In this document: in pieces, positions 45,942 to 59,425 of the stretch | Position numbering within the stretch: position 1 is the stretch's first letter | Layout: each line of letters starts with the position of its first letter | Source: Prinia subflava | Lineage: Eukaryota; Chordata; Aves; Passeriformes; Cisticolidae | Length of the DNA: 64,000 nucleotides | Direction of reading: 5' to 3' | Assembly (NCBI RefSeq): GCF_021018805.1 | Contig: NC_086259.1 | Coordinates: 12,367,001 to 12,431,000, forward strand | Made by a program: the position numbers and the translations under genes | The notes under the pieces: generated by a model | The model's input: only the letters and a program-made list of their open reading frames with translations | What the model was told of the DNA's origin: nothing | Database searches by the model: none

Positions 45942-47819
45942 GTAAGTCACAAAATTGAAAGTCCCATCATTGAAAGCTCCTGAGACTTGTCACAAACTTT
46001 TGCTGATAAGTTGTTAATTACTCCTTTCCTGTTGTCATGTCATCCTTACTATAATTCTGTTATGAATTGGTTGCAGAGAAAGAACTAATTTTCTCCCAAG
46101 CTCTGTGTGTGTCATCAAGGCGAGCAGTGAGTCACCATCAGAGGAAATTTGACTTCAGTGGTATTGTGGTTTAACCCCCTGCAAGGTCCTTGCTTCAAGA
46201 TGCTGCACCTGCAGCTTTCCAGCCCTCAGCACAGGACCACCATTCTCTGTGGTGCCAACCACTCAGAGTTGGTGCACAAACTTGTCTCAGTAGCAAAGTT
46301 AAAAATTATGAAATGCCTATTAATTCAAAATGGATGTAATGGGTAATTTTCAACCCACTGCAGTTGTAGTTTGGGACATAACTATAAGACTCATTTACTT
46401 TTCTAAATAAGGCACCCTATTTCAAAAGGTGTGTGGGAAGCTATGCACAAATGCAGTCAGTAGGAATTTGTATGCTGTACTCCCACATTACATTAAAATG
46501 TCCTGCACCACAGGAGGTGGTATGTAGGAGTGGGTGGGCAAACTTCAGAACCGAAGACGGTAGTGAATCACTTGAAAAATTCTCCTTACTCTTTATTTAT
46601 GTATTCAATTACTTGTTCCAGTTTTTACCTCCTAAGCACTCTTATTTTACATGGTTATTTCAAGGCTGAATAGAAGTGCTACATTCTTGATGCAAACCTG
46701 TCTTTACTCCCACTTGCTCTTCTCTTTAAATTTGAGATGCAAAATTTTACTGAAACATGATGAACCAATTCCCAATGCAAGTTCCAAACCTAGCTTGCAG
46801 TTGTCAGTTATTATGCAGTATTATCCAGGACTCCCAAAGATGTACCACAATTCTGCTACACTTGAATTTAAAGACGTTCATATTTTGTAGACAAAGTCCT
46901 GTTCTGTTACTGTTCACATAAAACAGGAGAGATATGTGGCACAGATTGTAATATAATTTTTCATTGGATGTGTCAAGAAATTCAGCTTCTCTTTTTGGTT
47001 CATCCAGGTGTTAGAACTGCGCAGAGTTAGCAAACAAGATGTTCATTGGTTAGGAAGCTCTCCTAGAAAAATAGCAATGTTTGAATTCTAACACTGCAAG
47101 GCTAGACAAGGGACAATAGGTGAATGTCCACGTGATTCTAGAGCAGCACAAGCATCAGGGCCAGCTGCTTGGACAGACAGTAGTTATACCCTTGACCAAA
47201 GACTGCATTTTTGAATGGTCGTAATTGATTTTAAATTTGTGTGTTTATGCATTTCTCCTTTTACAGAGAATTCTTTAGTGAATTCTCTATTTCTGGTAAT
47301 TTGCAAGACTTTTGCCTGAAAAAAACTACATTTAGCTAGAGACTTATTATATCATGCTTTAAAATTCACTTGTGATTGTTAACTCCAGTTCTAGACTGGC
47401 AGGGTTTCATTAGAGATGTTTCCAAAACTGGTAATTACCCTCTAAATGAGCCCTGAAGATACTGTTTGTATTTATAATTAGATTTACAGAGGACATTCAA
47501 TCACGTCAAACACAGCTGGGTGCATGATGCTGGCTGAGACAGTCAATCCACTGCAAAGTCCAGTCAGACACAATTGCCTTTTAACAAAGATCACTGAGCA
47601 CCGAGAACTGGCAGCTTGCAACCTGCAAAGCTGATGAAAATACTGGTGCTTTGCATATTCCACTATAAAATTGGTGATTCTCTGCTAGAGGAAAGATTTT
47701 TTAATTTTTATTTATTAATCAAGCTGACTCTCAGTGGTGTTCCTGCTGAACTCTACAGTATTTGTGGATATTTGGGACTGGGGGCGGGAGGGGGACAGAA
47801 AGTGGTGTCTCATTCACTG

Positions 47820-47915
47820 AGATACTTAGCCCAAAGACAAGGGGGAATGGCTTCTAACTGAAAGAGAGTAGGTTTAAATTAGATTTTAAGATGAATTTTA
47901 TTTACTCCTTTAAGT
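47820..47915 (+). mobile_element. CR1 LINE fragment, sense, truncated at both ends
   Basis: AGCCCAAAGACAAGGGGGAA, TGGCTTCTAACTGAAAGAG and AGTAGGTTTAAATTAGAT match the CR1 region just upstream of the AGAAATTCTTTACT block. The match fades after 47915. Confidence 0.8.
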
Positions 47916-48298
47916 CAGAATTGTTAGAACAAGATGTAGCAGTCCATGATCTTATGGAAACTTTCTTAATATACACCTGATGGCCAGTCCAGAAATATTG
48001 GGGCACAGCATAGCACCTAAACTAAACACAAATCTACAAACCAGACATTACAGCAATTCCTAACGTTTCATTTCTGTGTTGCTAATAATAAGCAATGTCT
48101 TTGACTCTTTAAAATCCAGAGATGTTAAGAAGAGGAAAGTATTTATGTACCTGTTGGGGTGATCTGATAACTTGAAGAGGTATTTAACCTATAGAGTGCC
48201 TCACGTTAATTATTCTTTACTGTGTAATTTTCTTCTTCAGTTTCTTTTTACATTGCCCTTCTGCCCCTCATTTATTTCAGTGCTTTTTCTACCTACAG

Positions 48299-48356
48299 TA
48301 AAGTTCTAACCTACAAACATGCCCATGAAAGCGAGAGGAGCTCCATGGAAACGAAG
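48299..48356 (+). CDS. Candidate internal exon (58 nt), unrecognised gene
   Basis: Acceptor TGCTTTTTCTACCTACAG, donor AAG/GTATTC. Only one frame is open; it codes for VLTYKHAHESERSSMETK and ends on a codon boundary. This frame agrees with the 94-nt candidate upstream and the 18-nt candidate downstream. An X-box half-site (CTCCATGGAAAC) lies inside. Confidence 0.33.
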
Positions 48357-48789
48357 GTATTCCTTTTCAAACTGACTAATTTTCCTTACATAACTGCCAG
48401 AAGATAATCTAGCAGTGCTAATGCATTGATGAAGGTGCCTAGGATATGCAGGCAATAATGTATTTACACAGACTGATGTTTGCTTAAAAAATTATTTTCT
48501 GTAGTTAAGTGCTACTATTGTCTCCTGCAGCTGGAAACTAAACCAGGAAAGCTGTATGTTTCATTTCCCCTGTTGGAGTGAACATGTTCCTCAAGCACAC
48601 CAGGTGCAGAATAGAAAGCAAAGTTATAAAGTTGTTAGTAACATTCTAATTTACTGTAGAAGTTTACATAAGGTTCTTAGGGCTGACTGACAAAATTTCG
48701 CCCTTAATTTTAAAATAAAAATTAATGTAAAAATTAAGCTTCATCTTTGTCACCCAGCTGCAGCAGCACGTTCACACTCAATAATCTCC

Positions 48790-48803
48790 ATTGCCATAGC
48801 AAC
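48790..48803. promoter_or_regulatory. RFX X-box-like palindrome
   Basis: ATTGCCATAGCAAC, 12 of 14 matches to the X-box core GTTGCCATGGCAAC bound by RFX factors. Binding is inferred. Confidence 0.5.
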
Positions 48804-49075
48804 ACATGCTTGTCAGATCAGGGCTGAATTGATGCAGCAGCCTCCCTGCAGAAATCTGCTAACACTTAGATATGCATCTCTAGAATTCACAAGAAATTTT
48901 ACTTTTAGAAAGGTAACATTGTTATATAATACAAGATTAACATCTCAACCCATCTGATCTGAATCTGTGTGACTTGATTTCTAATAAACCAGAGTTCTGA
49001 AATGCTTAATGCAGCTAAAAAGAGAAGTAGATTATTCAAGTGACAGGTTTTCATGTAGGAAATTGTAAATGAAAA

Positions 49076-49484
49076 TAGAATCATAGATTATGCTGAGTTG
49101 GAAGGGACCCACAAAGATCATCGAGTCCAACTCCTGGCCCTGCAAAGGACACCCCAAAAATCCCAACCTGTGCCTGAGAGCATCATCCAAATACTCCTCG
49201 AGTTCTGTCAGGCTTGGTGCTGTGATCACTGCCCTCCCTGGGGAGCTTGTTCCAGTGCTCAAGCACGCTCTGGGTGAAGAACATTTTCCTAATATCCAAC
49301 CTAATTTCCCCCCGCGGCAAAACTCCAGCCCTTCCCTCGGGTCCTGTCACAGCAAGAAGAGATCGGTGCTGACCCTCCACTGTCCCTGCTGTGGAAGCTG
49401 CAGCCCACGATGAGCTCCGTCCTCTCTTCTCCACGCTGAAAAAACCAAGTGCCCTCAGCTGGTTCTCACGAGGCTTTCCCTCTA
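49076..49484 (-). mobile_element. CR1 LINE 3-prime fragment, antisense
   Basis: Begins with the reverse complement of the CR1 tail (TAGAATCATAGATTATGCTG), then AGTTGGAAGGGACCCACAAA, GATCATCGAGTCCAACTCCT, GCTTGTTCCAGTGCTCAAGC and AACATTTTCCTAATATCCAA in the order expected for an antisense copy. About 400 bp, 5-prime truncated. Less diverged than the copy at 15.6 kb. Confidence 0.94.
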
Positions 49485-50369
49485 TTTAGCATTTACATAA
49501 TAATACATAAACACTGGATATCATCCTGTTCCCTTTGGAGTCAACAGAGAGTCCTTCTTCCTTTTATTCTATGTAGAAAAATGTTTGTTCACTTTTCACC
49601 TACAGTCAGTCATGAGACACTCAATTTCCATTGTCGTCATGCACATTAAGCAAGGTAGGGGTGCAGAGATAAGTGATTTGTGTAAGTTTATATTTGAAGT
49701 TGGTATGAGAAACGATTTGCAGCTCTGGATCAGTTATTACAGCATTTTTCATTATTACATATGCTATCATTTGTATTTTCATCATTACCTGATTAAAAGA
49801 AGAAAAAGCAATAATAAAATCTCCCTGCTAATGTCGCACATTTCAGCTGGTTCTTGGAATTCACCACACAAACTCCTAGGTCTGGTTTTCACTTCAGTAT
49901 GCTGTGGTTTAGAGCCTTGGTACATTTTTAATCAATCAAACTCCAACTGGGTTGTCACAACATTCCTAATTCAAGATGTAACAAAAATACGCGATTTAAA
50001 TGTTAATCTTTAGAACAGACTGAATTTCAGGTTTGCAGTTAATAATCTACTTCCACAGAATATTTCTTCTTTTCAAAAACATGTTTTGAAACCTTTAAAA
50101 ATATAGAGCTAATTATTTACCTAATCTATAGTTTTAGGTTTTCTAGCCATACTGTCTGTGGTATTATTGAAATCATTAAGTTCTACTATAAATTTGTATC
50201 TGGGTGAGAAAAGATCCCAACCAAGTGTCCTGGACTCCAAAACATGCACTATGCCATCTGAGTACCCACACTGTGTGTGTTTATTCTGGCAGGAAAAAGT
50301 ATGTGCACACACACAAATTTAAGTTTAATTTGCTATACTTACATACCTAGGCTACCATGCAATAGCAAT

Positions 50370-50383
50370 GTTGCTATGGGAAC
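50370..50383. promoter_or_regulatory. RFX X-box-like palindrome
   Basis: GTTGCTATGGGAAC, 12 of 14 matches to the X-box core. Confidence 0.5.
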
Positions 50384-52015
50384 AGGTTTGCAAAAAAGTA
50401 GATCACACATGACAGGCAGCACATTTTTGGATGTTTTTTGTATATATTATGCCAGGGTGGGTAGCAAGCATATCAAGGTAATGGCTAACTTAAAGACTTA
50501 CATGCCCTGATCTAAAATAAGATTCCATTGATAATTTTGCATTATATTTTTTTAAGGATTCTACAAAGCACTGTTTATTTCCAGGTTTGTAAGAACTCTT
50601 TTCCCTCATCTTTATATACTTCATATTTAATTTGTGATTTCCTATCTTCCTATCAGGTCCTCCTCTTTTATGTTATTTTTCCCTAAATATACTCATAACG
50701 CTTATTTACTCATTCATTCTTCCTGCCCATTAAATACCTTTTTGTTTCTTTTGTCACTCTTTCTCTCTGTGCATATTTTTCTCAGGATTTTGTGTGTTTT
50801 GTAGTCTCCCTTTACTCATAGCATTAACCCCAGACAAAACACTCAGCATTTGCTCTGACAGGAAGGCCAGCAGACACCCAGAGCTACTGTAACAATATTA
50901 GAGTGGCATTTTTTCACTCAACAAAATGGAATATGTATTTCTTCCTTCCACTTCCTCAAAAGATGACAGAAGAGGAAGAGTCATTTCTGCTTTTTGTTTT
51001 ATGCATTAAAAGAACTATGGCAAAATGACATACACTTTCATTAGTTCTTTAAAAATCTCTCAATAAATCCATTTTTCTGAGTTTATTTCCTACTGTGCAG
51101 AGTAGCAGGTATGATTTTTTCTGTAAACTGATGATATAACCTTTACATCCTAGTAGAGAGTTTCAAAAGCTTTGAAACAGCAAGGTAAGACAGGCAGCCA
51201 GCTGAAGACCAGCTAAAGATTGTGCAAGTGCAGCAGTCTTCCAGAAATCTGTCACATCAATTCCTTCTTTTTAAATGCCCATGAAAATGTTATTAAAGAT
51301 TTTTTTTTAGGTCTTAACATAAGAAATTGTATTTCATGTCTTAATTTGACTAACTCTGCATTGAAGAACTCTAATAATTTGCCTGATGAGCATCCTGTCC
51401 TGGGGTATGGAAGCCACGCTGTGCTTCATTTGACATTTCGAGCTGTTAGTCAGACATCGGCAGTGTCAGGAAAACATCATCCAAAGTGGAAGGTGGTATA
51501 GTCAGAGCAGTTCTACTTTTCCAGCTTTCTGATTTCTTCCTGTTCCATGATTATTCTTCTGCATCAACATTTGCAGGAATTTGTAATTCAAATATAGAAT
51601 TTTTAAACCACCAGCAACCCAACTTCCATCTGGGATTTGCACAGTCAAGCTGAGCTCCTTCTGCTGCACACAATGTTTACACCACCACTGCCAATAAATA
51701 TTGTGAAAGTAGAATTCTGCAGGCAGACTTTCTAATGAACAGAACAATTTGCTCTTTCACATTCTTACTATGATTCTAATTATGATTCCCATAAAAACTA
51801 ATTTTGTGAGGTAACATTTTTATATCCCAGTCAATCAAAATGTTAGTCACATAACCCTAAATTCATGTGCCTACTTAATAAAGTTTTTAAAACTGTATGA
51901 GTGGCATGTCTATATGAACATGCATTGAGAGGTGTAAAGCACCCATTTCCTTGAGTGATAGTGAACTGTGTGAATTGTATGAATCACTTTTTTCTTCTTC
52001 TTCTTTCTGTTACAG

Positions 52016-52033
52016 AAACAGAGAAGACTTAAA
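52016..52033 (+). CDS. Candidate 18-nt microexon
   Basis: A long pyrimidine tract with TTC repeats ends in TTACAG; the next 18 nt (AAACAGAGAAGACTTAAA) are followed by a consensus donor GTAAGC. It would add KQRRLK in frame after the candidate exon at 48299. Microexons of this length and basic or charged content are common in neural transcripts. Chance juxtaposition remains possible. Confidence 0.3.
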
Positions 52034-54360
52034 GTAAGCTTTTGCAAAACCTACTATGCAACAAGAGTAGTGGTATAATTGGCTTACACATACAAAAACA
52101 GAAGAGATTTGAGAGTTATCCACTTTGCACTTAATGTATTCAATTCATTAAAAATCCCAAGATCTCCAGTTTTCTACTGTATTTCAACTGACATTAATTT
52201 TCAAATAAAAGTGTGCTGCATTTTTGTAAGATGTACCATTTAATTTTTCCATTTATAGTCTACCACTTCATCTGCTGCTAACAGAAATACAGTGATTCTG
52301 AAGTTCACCATCATAGTAAAATTACTCACTATAAGCTATTTCCCTTCTTCAACTACAATCAAGATAAAGTTCTATTTATCTGGAAAGTACTTTAAATAGT
52401 TCCCATTTCAGATGAGATGTCTGCCAGACCACAAAACAAACTGCTTCTACACAGCTTCACCTCAAACTGCTAAAAATGAGGCTAATTAGAAAACTGACTC
52501 AATGCAGAAAATAAATATCAGAAACTCAAAGAGCTTAAATATAATGAGTTTCTCCATTTCTCCCTCTTGTTTTGATGAAAAAGAATGACATATCATTATG
52601 TGAGTTATTGTGTGAAGTGGGAAGAAAAAAAAAACCCCAGGTAACTTTGTAGAAGGTCTTTAAGCATACATAGCATATATGCTGACTGCATGAAATCCTA
52701 TCTGTTTGTAGGACAGAGGTAGAGTAAGTCAATATTGACCAATTAAGCTGATTAAAAGAATATATCAATGCACTACAAAATATATTGTATGAGTAATCCT
52801 TACACAATCTCTGGGGCTATTAACAGTTTTCCCTGCCCAGTTACATGCATTTTGAAGCCCTTAGAGAATTGTTTCTCTTTGTAACTTAACTTTGTAAGGA
52901 TAGCCTGAAGTGAGCACTCTCATATAGGATGCTACAGGCATCAACGGTTCCTTAGGAATAAACACCAAAATGCAAGGCTGTATCTGGGAAAAGAGTTTTT
53001 AACAGATGTGTATCCATAGACAACTAGGGTTACTGAACAGAGCACTACATGGCAAATATTAAATTAAACAGTCAGTAAAAACAGATGTAAAGATGTTCTT
53101 TGCTGTTTATGCTCAGTTGATTCCTGAACACCCCAAATTTCAGAAAGTCCCCTAACCCTCCCAGTGTACTGCTGCTGAAGGATTTTGCAGTGTTTTCCTC
53201 CTTTTGGGTAATGTGACACTAGATGGCACATCACACCATGAAATGTGTAAGGAAGTGTAAGCAAACGCTGCTTGCACTAGAACACACTACTCACTTAAAA
53301 AGCCCCTTAAATCAATACAGTAACAGTTCTCTATCAGACTCGAGGTCTGCTTCTGAAAAAGGTCCTTGAAGAATAAATTTCATACAGTATTCATAGGTAG
53401 ATGTTTAATTTACTACTAAATTAATCCTAACAGGCTTTATTATAAATTAAACTTCTATTCTATTAGCTGATGCTAAAATACAATTTAATATCCACAGGAC
53501 AGTCATAGGTATTAAGTTATGCTTTTCTTTCAAAACCATTTGCAAAATAATACCACCATGGCTTAGTTTCACTAGGGATCAGTTACTGTCTAAGCCATTA
53601 TTTTAATTCACATAGCTTTGAATGTAACTGTCAAACGTGGAGCTCAGAACTGACAGCAGTTGTTAGAACTCAGAACTCAGTGATTTTTTGCATATTAGAG
53701 ATTACTAAGACTATAAAGTTTAGCTGTAGTCCTCCAGACCTCATTTTTTTCCTAAAGTAAGGTCGTATCACAAATCACAATGGATCCAGTGGTCAAAGCT
53801 GTACAGCTCAAGGTCTGGAGCTTTCCAGGCAACCAGTATATTTTATTCATATGGCAAGCATTAAGTGAATTTTTAGGCCTGTAAATAAACATCTATGATT
53901 CACCTAGGTATTATATTTGTGATGCATAGTTGCACAAAACCTTTTAAATTAGATCTGTATTTCACATGCCTTGTAACAGCTTGGAAACATTTAAGTGGGA
54001 ATCTAGCAGGCAGAGTATTCTTAAGCTACACTGATGTTTGATGCATGAACTGTGTAACAAAATGTAAAATAATCTCTGAGTAAGAATTGGCATGCACTTC
54101 TTTTAAGCTCCATGAATAAAAAATAAAGAGGGCTTCTCTTTTCAGAACAGAAATAAAGGAAGATTTCATAGGGAAATAATTCAGTCAGTGGAGAACAGTC
54201 CTTATATTTGCCTTCATATGAAGGCAAAGAAGTGAGAACACAGAACAAACTGTAATTTTTTCTGGAAAAGTAATTTTTAGAACTCTATTTCATATAAACT
54301 GAGTCAAAAGCCTAGAACATTTTAAATGACAATGTAATTGAAAGAAAAAGAAGTTAAATG

Positions 54361-54374
54361 GTTGCCATGGCTGC
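54361..54374. promoter_or_regulatory. RFX X-box-like site
   Basis: GTTGCCATGGCTGC, 12 of 14 matches; the left half-site is perfect and the right half-site has two changes. Confidence 0.4.
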
Positions 54375-56975
54375 CTCCAAATGCCTTGATATGCTTTCCT
54401 GTCTTTATTTTTAATCATAACTCTGAACTAACTCCAAATTTATGTCTTTTACTGCCATATCAGCCATTTTTCTTCAGAAGTCTATTCCACTGCTTGATAT
54501 GTTTAGCTAGTAAGGCCACACAAGTTTGGGATAGTAAGTCTCCCAGTCCAACATTTCAGTTCAACATTTTACATGTTAAAAACAAGACTGGAAAAGAGTA
54601 CCTCAATATCTAGCTCCTCTGATATGCAAAAATAACTGTGGTTAAACAATTATAGCCTTATTTACTTTCTCAGCATGATTTTTCTTGTCTCTGGGTAGAT
54701 ACCCAGCCTAGAATAAGATTCTCGAGCTGTATAACATGATTTGCTCCACTTACATAGGAAAAAGAGCCAATGGTGCTCTAAGTACAGCTAGGCAACCAGC
54801 ACACCATCCACAGCTATTCTGGTAGCTAAAAAGCACCTTACAGAGTGGGCTCCACAAAGATAATGTGGTTAAAACTGTGTCCCTCAAAGAGATTAAACTG
54901 TCAAAAATAGCTTTCCCTCAAATGCAGCAATCAGGCTTGTATTTGTATGTTGAAATTACAGGCAGTTGTTTTGCATTGCAAAGAACTTTGTGGCAAACCA
55001 AAAATATTGGGTTTTTTTCCTTCCCAATACCCACATGTTGGTTTGTGTTGTCCATTAGGTAGAAGGAGGTTTCTTCTGTCCTCAAAATAAAGCGATCCTT
55101 TAATAAAATGAGTTTGGACTTTGAAATGACAAAATAGTAGCTGGGATAATGTAATCCAAAGACAAGCTGTCTCCTGTCATAATGCTGTGGCTATAACCAC
55201 CATAATTCCCTGAATTCCATTACTTTTGAAGAAAGATCCTGGCTTGTACTACCCATCAATGAGGCCCTGTTTCCAATAGATTCACACTCTACTTCAGACA
55301 GTTTAGAGTATGCCGTGTTTTCCCCTGTGACTTAAGGGGCAAAATGGAAGTTGAAAGACTGCTCAGCTTCTTCATGAGCAACTGATGTTAACGAATTATT
55401 AATGAAAGAACTGTGTTTGCTGTTATGGCATCACAGCATGAGGGTGCTTTTCACATATTTCTTATAGAAATCATGTTTTAATCGCAGCATTATGTAGCAC
55501 TCCATCCTAGGATGGACAAATCAAATACAAACAATAAACATTGGGGGGATCTCTGTCTAACATCAGCCAGCATCCAGATCGCTACACAAACTGACAATTA
55601 TGGGTGGGTTTGGGAAGACTTCATTTTATTTGTGTTGTTCTAGCTAGTGACAGTGTTAGAATGAGAAGCTTAAAACCCAAGGATGCAAGAAGATTCAGAG
55701 ATAATAACACAGCCCTGAACTAATGACACACTTCTGTACTATAAGGAGAGCAGTTTAGGCTTTGAGGATGACAACCACTAACAGTTCTAAAGTCAATTTA
55801 GGATCATGCAGGAGCACAACCACATGCACAAACTTTAAATAGCAAAGAACATGAAATCAAATAACCAGATGAAAAGGCTACTCTTTCAAAAATCACTGGA
55901 ACTGCGTGATTTGTACTTTACCATTTCAAGCCCAGACTTACAACCTTGTGTTAGCAATCAAAGTCTACAATTAAAGGGAGAGATTCTTGAAAGAAGTCAA
56001 CAGTTTCCATTTAGGATAGAAATGAAAGAACTAAGTCTCCTAAACTCCTGATCAACCAGCAAGTTCCAATCAGGTCATGTATTTTTAACATGTCACTATT
56101 GGATTTTGAGGTCTAAATATGAATCAGGTGTTGTTAAATAGGATCTTTGATGCAGTGTAGAGAAGGGGTATTTGAAAAATATTTTCCTTTAAAACATACT
56201 TTTAAAAAACCAGAACTACTCCAACTAAATTGTCATCCAGTCTCTTACTGCAGCCACAGTATTGCAATGACTGTACTGCAGGGCCACCTTACTTGCAGCA
56301 ACAAAAGCCCTACAGATCTGGCATCATAAAAGCAGAGTTTTGTGGCATCCCAGCTGGGTGCACTCCTTAGATTTGCATCCTTAAAAAACACTAGGTAGTT
56401 AAATATCTGGTAAATTTATCCTGACATTTCAGAATTATTTCTTTCTTTGTAAAAGGTATATATTTTTTAACATTCCAAGTCTATACATCAGCAGAAACAA
56501 AAGTTGGAAAGTTTATCACAGTACAAAGCTGATTAAAGAGAAAATAAAAGAAGACAATGTACATGCTTGGATCAGGAATCTGTTTGCAGTGGTAGATTAT
56601 TTGTACACATCTCCTCTACTGTATCTGAATTTATAGGAAATAAAGCTAAGAGCAGAAGAGTACTATCATGCAGGAGTGTAGTTCATGAAGTTATGAAATC
56701 CCTGAGTACTTCCTTTTAGTGTTTCAATTTAACTTTACAAATGATTTTCTCCATTTTTTGCACTCATTGTAAACTACATAATTAAAAGACATCATACTCT
56801 GCCACTGAAGAATTCTTTGTTCTCATTCCTTTTCCTAAAATAAATTCCAGTTAAGGCACATTATTATTATGGATGTCTAGGAAAGTAGAACACATCTAAA
56901 GCTTTTAAGTGCTCCTTCCCTAATTCAGTTATTCACATTAAATGAAAAACTTTCACTTCAGAATGTGCAGTTGAT

Positions 56976-56989
56976 ATTGCCATGGCAAC
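56976..56989. promoter_or_regulatory. RFX X-box palindrome
   Basis: ATTGCCATGGCAAC, 13 of 14 matches to the X-box core; the best site of the cluster. Confidence 0.6.
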
Positions 56990-59397
56990 GTTAGAGGAGT
57001 GAATCCAATTTTTGGAAAGATTTGCTATCCAGATTTTGTTGCAGTATGACAAGCCAGTGGCTCCACTCTGGGACCCAGCGTTTCTTACCACGGTCAGGAA
57101 CAGGGGATTAAAAGAACAAAGCAGGACCCTCTGCTGGACACTGCAGGTGCTCACAGATTTAACAGTGGCCTTGCAAAAATCAAAGGTTTTAGGAAATCCA
57201 AGCTACCATGACCACACTACTGATACCTTATCCAAAAAAGGTCAGTAAATTCCCTCAGTATAGATCAGCAAGCAATGAGAGCAGAAGAGTAAAGTCTTCC
57301 ACTCCTTGAGATGTCACAAATTTATGGACAACAGAGTAAGTCAGGTTGGACTGCAGTTTACTGCAAATTGAATTTATTACCAGCAGCAGAGATCTGGTGT
57401 TTTCACTTTGCATAGCAATTTTTTCCAGTAACCCTCTGGAAAAGTTTAAGTAAACAGGAACAGTTTGTTCAATTAAAAATTATAATTCTATGACTGTTAT
57501 AAATGCCCTGTGTCATCTACAGCAAATTCAAAGGAAGAAATTTAAATATCTAATACCAGAAACAGACTTTATTTAGACATATGTCAGGTATGCCAGGCTT
57601 AGCTGAATACCATATGCCATGGAGACACGACTTACATTCATACACATATGCAAGCTATGTGACATTTTGCTTCTCTATTAAATTAATATTTTAAAAGGTA
57701 TTGCAGAAATGGCGGGAAAAGGGTAAAAATCAGATTATGTAGGTAGATTAGCCTTTGTCATTCTCATTACTTAACTTTAAAATACTTCCATATTAATCTG
57801 CATAATTTAAGAATAATCCTTTAAAAAATAGAAGCCAAGATACAAGGAAAATTTAGAAATAGATTCCATTTAATAAAATCTTACCAGATCAAAGCCACCC
57901 TAGGTTTAATTTGAAATTCATATGTTTAAAACCACAGAATGGAAACTTCCAGTTATACTGAAAGCCATGTCCTGCATATAGCCTTTCCCTTTTGGACACA
58001 GGAACCACAGCCTTGCTCTCTATTTACTGAACTTTCTCTGTACTTGCTCATCACTGAAGTCTGTCATTACAGACTCTCTGCATAGTTCCAGGCCAAAAAG
58101 CAGAACTATTTCTGAACCTTTGTAGCAGCAGAGGTAAAACAGGGATACTAACAGGAATTCAAGGCATGTGTTAACATTCAGGATCTTGAGCAGAATTCTT
58201 TGGGCAAACAAGAAGGCAAACAAGAATGAACTGCAAATACTGTGTACATTAGTCCTAGATGAACATATGCAGCAGAATAAAATGAGCTGTCATTCATTCA
58301 CTTTATTTCTATTTCTTTCTTTTTCATTTCCAAATGAGCAGCTAGTTTGAAAAAAATCCTGTTCCCTGATCTTATCTATGATTTGACAAAACTAGAAAAC
58401 TTGCTTGAGGTGTTTTCATTAAGAGAAGTGTAGTTTCATTTTTTCACTTGTGTTCAGTTTTGAAGGATCAGTGAGTGAACAACTACATAAATTTTCCACA
58501 TTTATCAATGTGGGGAACAAAACTGGAATATTTCTTAATGATGGTGTTGTAGCTATGCTTGCATAGGGATTAAGAAACAATCATTTTCTAGTCTAAAAAC
58601 TGCATGAACAAACAGAAACTCAGCAAGTAGAAAACTGTCACTAAAATATAAAGTCAATCTGCTAATCACATGCTAACTAAAATAAGACATATTTAGCTGT
58701 TAATTTTGCCTTATAAAACACAGTGATTATCTATCCTTATCACAGCTCTTTTTCCGTTTACTGCTCACTACAAAACACTGTTTGTTAATGTAATATTAAC
58801 ATTATTAGAGTAATATTTTATTGATGTATGTCTGTGTGTGGAATAGAATTTACTGGTTAACCATTGTTATGATCCTTCAGCTTTTTATGGCTTAACAAGC
58901 AATCTATACTCACAAGTGTTTAGAGCCTAACTATTTAATATCTTTTATTCTTCTAAGGATCTTATTATTAGCTGCAGTCTGATTTGTTAGTTCTAAATTT
59001 AATTGAAATTTTGAAGATTTGTATAGTACTTGCACATCAATTGTAACATTAATTCTTCGTTCACAAAATTCTCCTTTTGGTGCCACGTCTTTTTTTTAGG
59101 TGGTCATCTCAGATGTTTAACATGAAAATAATTGGGAAATTCTACATGGTTTAAGTAGGATAAACCAGCTTTTGTAATAATAAAAGACCCCAAAGTAGTG
59201 CAAATGAACAGTTCCACGTATGTTCCATGAACAAGCCAGCTAAAATAAGCAAAATAACTGTGTAACTATGAAAAAATAATCCCATCATCAGAATTCCAAG
59301 AACAGCATAAGTAACCTACATTACTTTTTTCTCAATTCCACACAAATCCTCTTGATAATCTTCCTTCCATCCAGAGATGAATTGTCAAAGGAGTAGA

Positions 59398-59425
59398 GAT
59401 TCTTACATAAATATATGTAAGAATC
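59398..59425. repeat. Hairpin with 11-bp perfect arms
   Basis: GATTCTTACAT and its reverse complement flank a 6-nt loop AAATAT. Confidence 0.9.

Noticed and set aside
46077..46126. Possible 50-nt plus-strand exon
   Set aside because: Splice sites are fair but its phase cannot join the exon at 48299 without a stop.
49585..50013. 142-codon plus-strand frame
   Set aside because: Opens at a non-ATG codon next to a CR1 copy; AT-rich composition and no domain.
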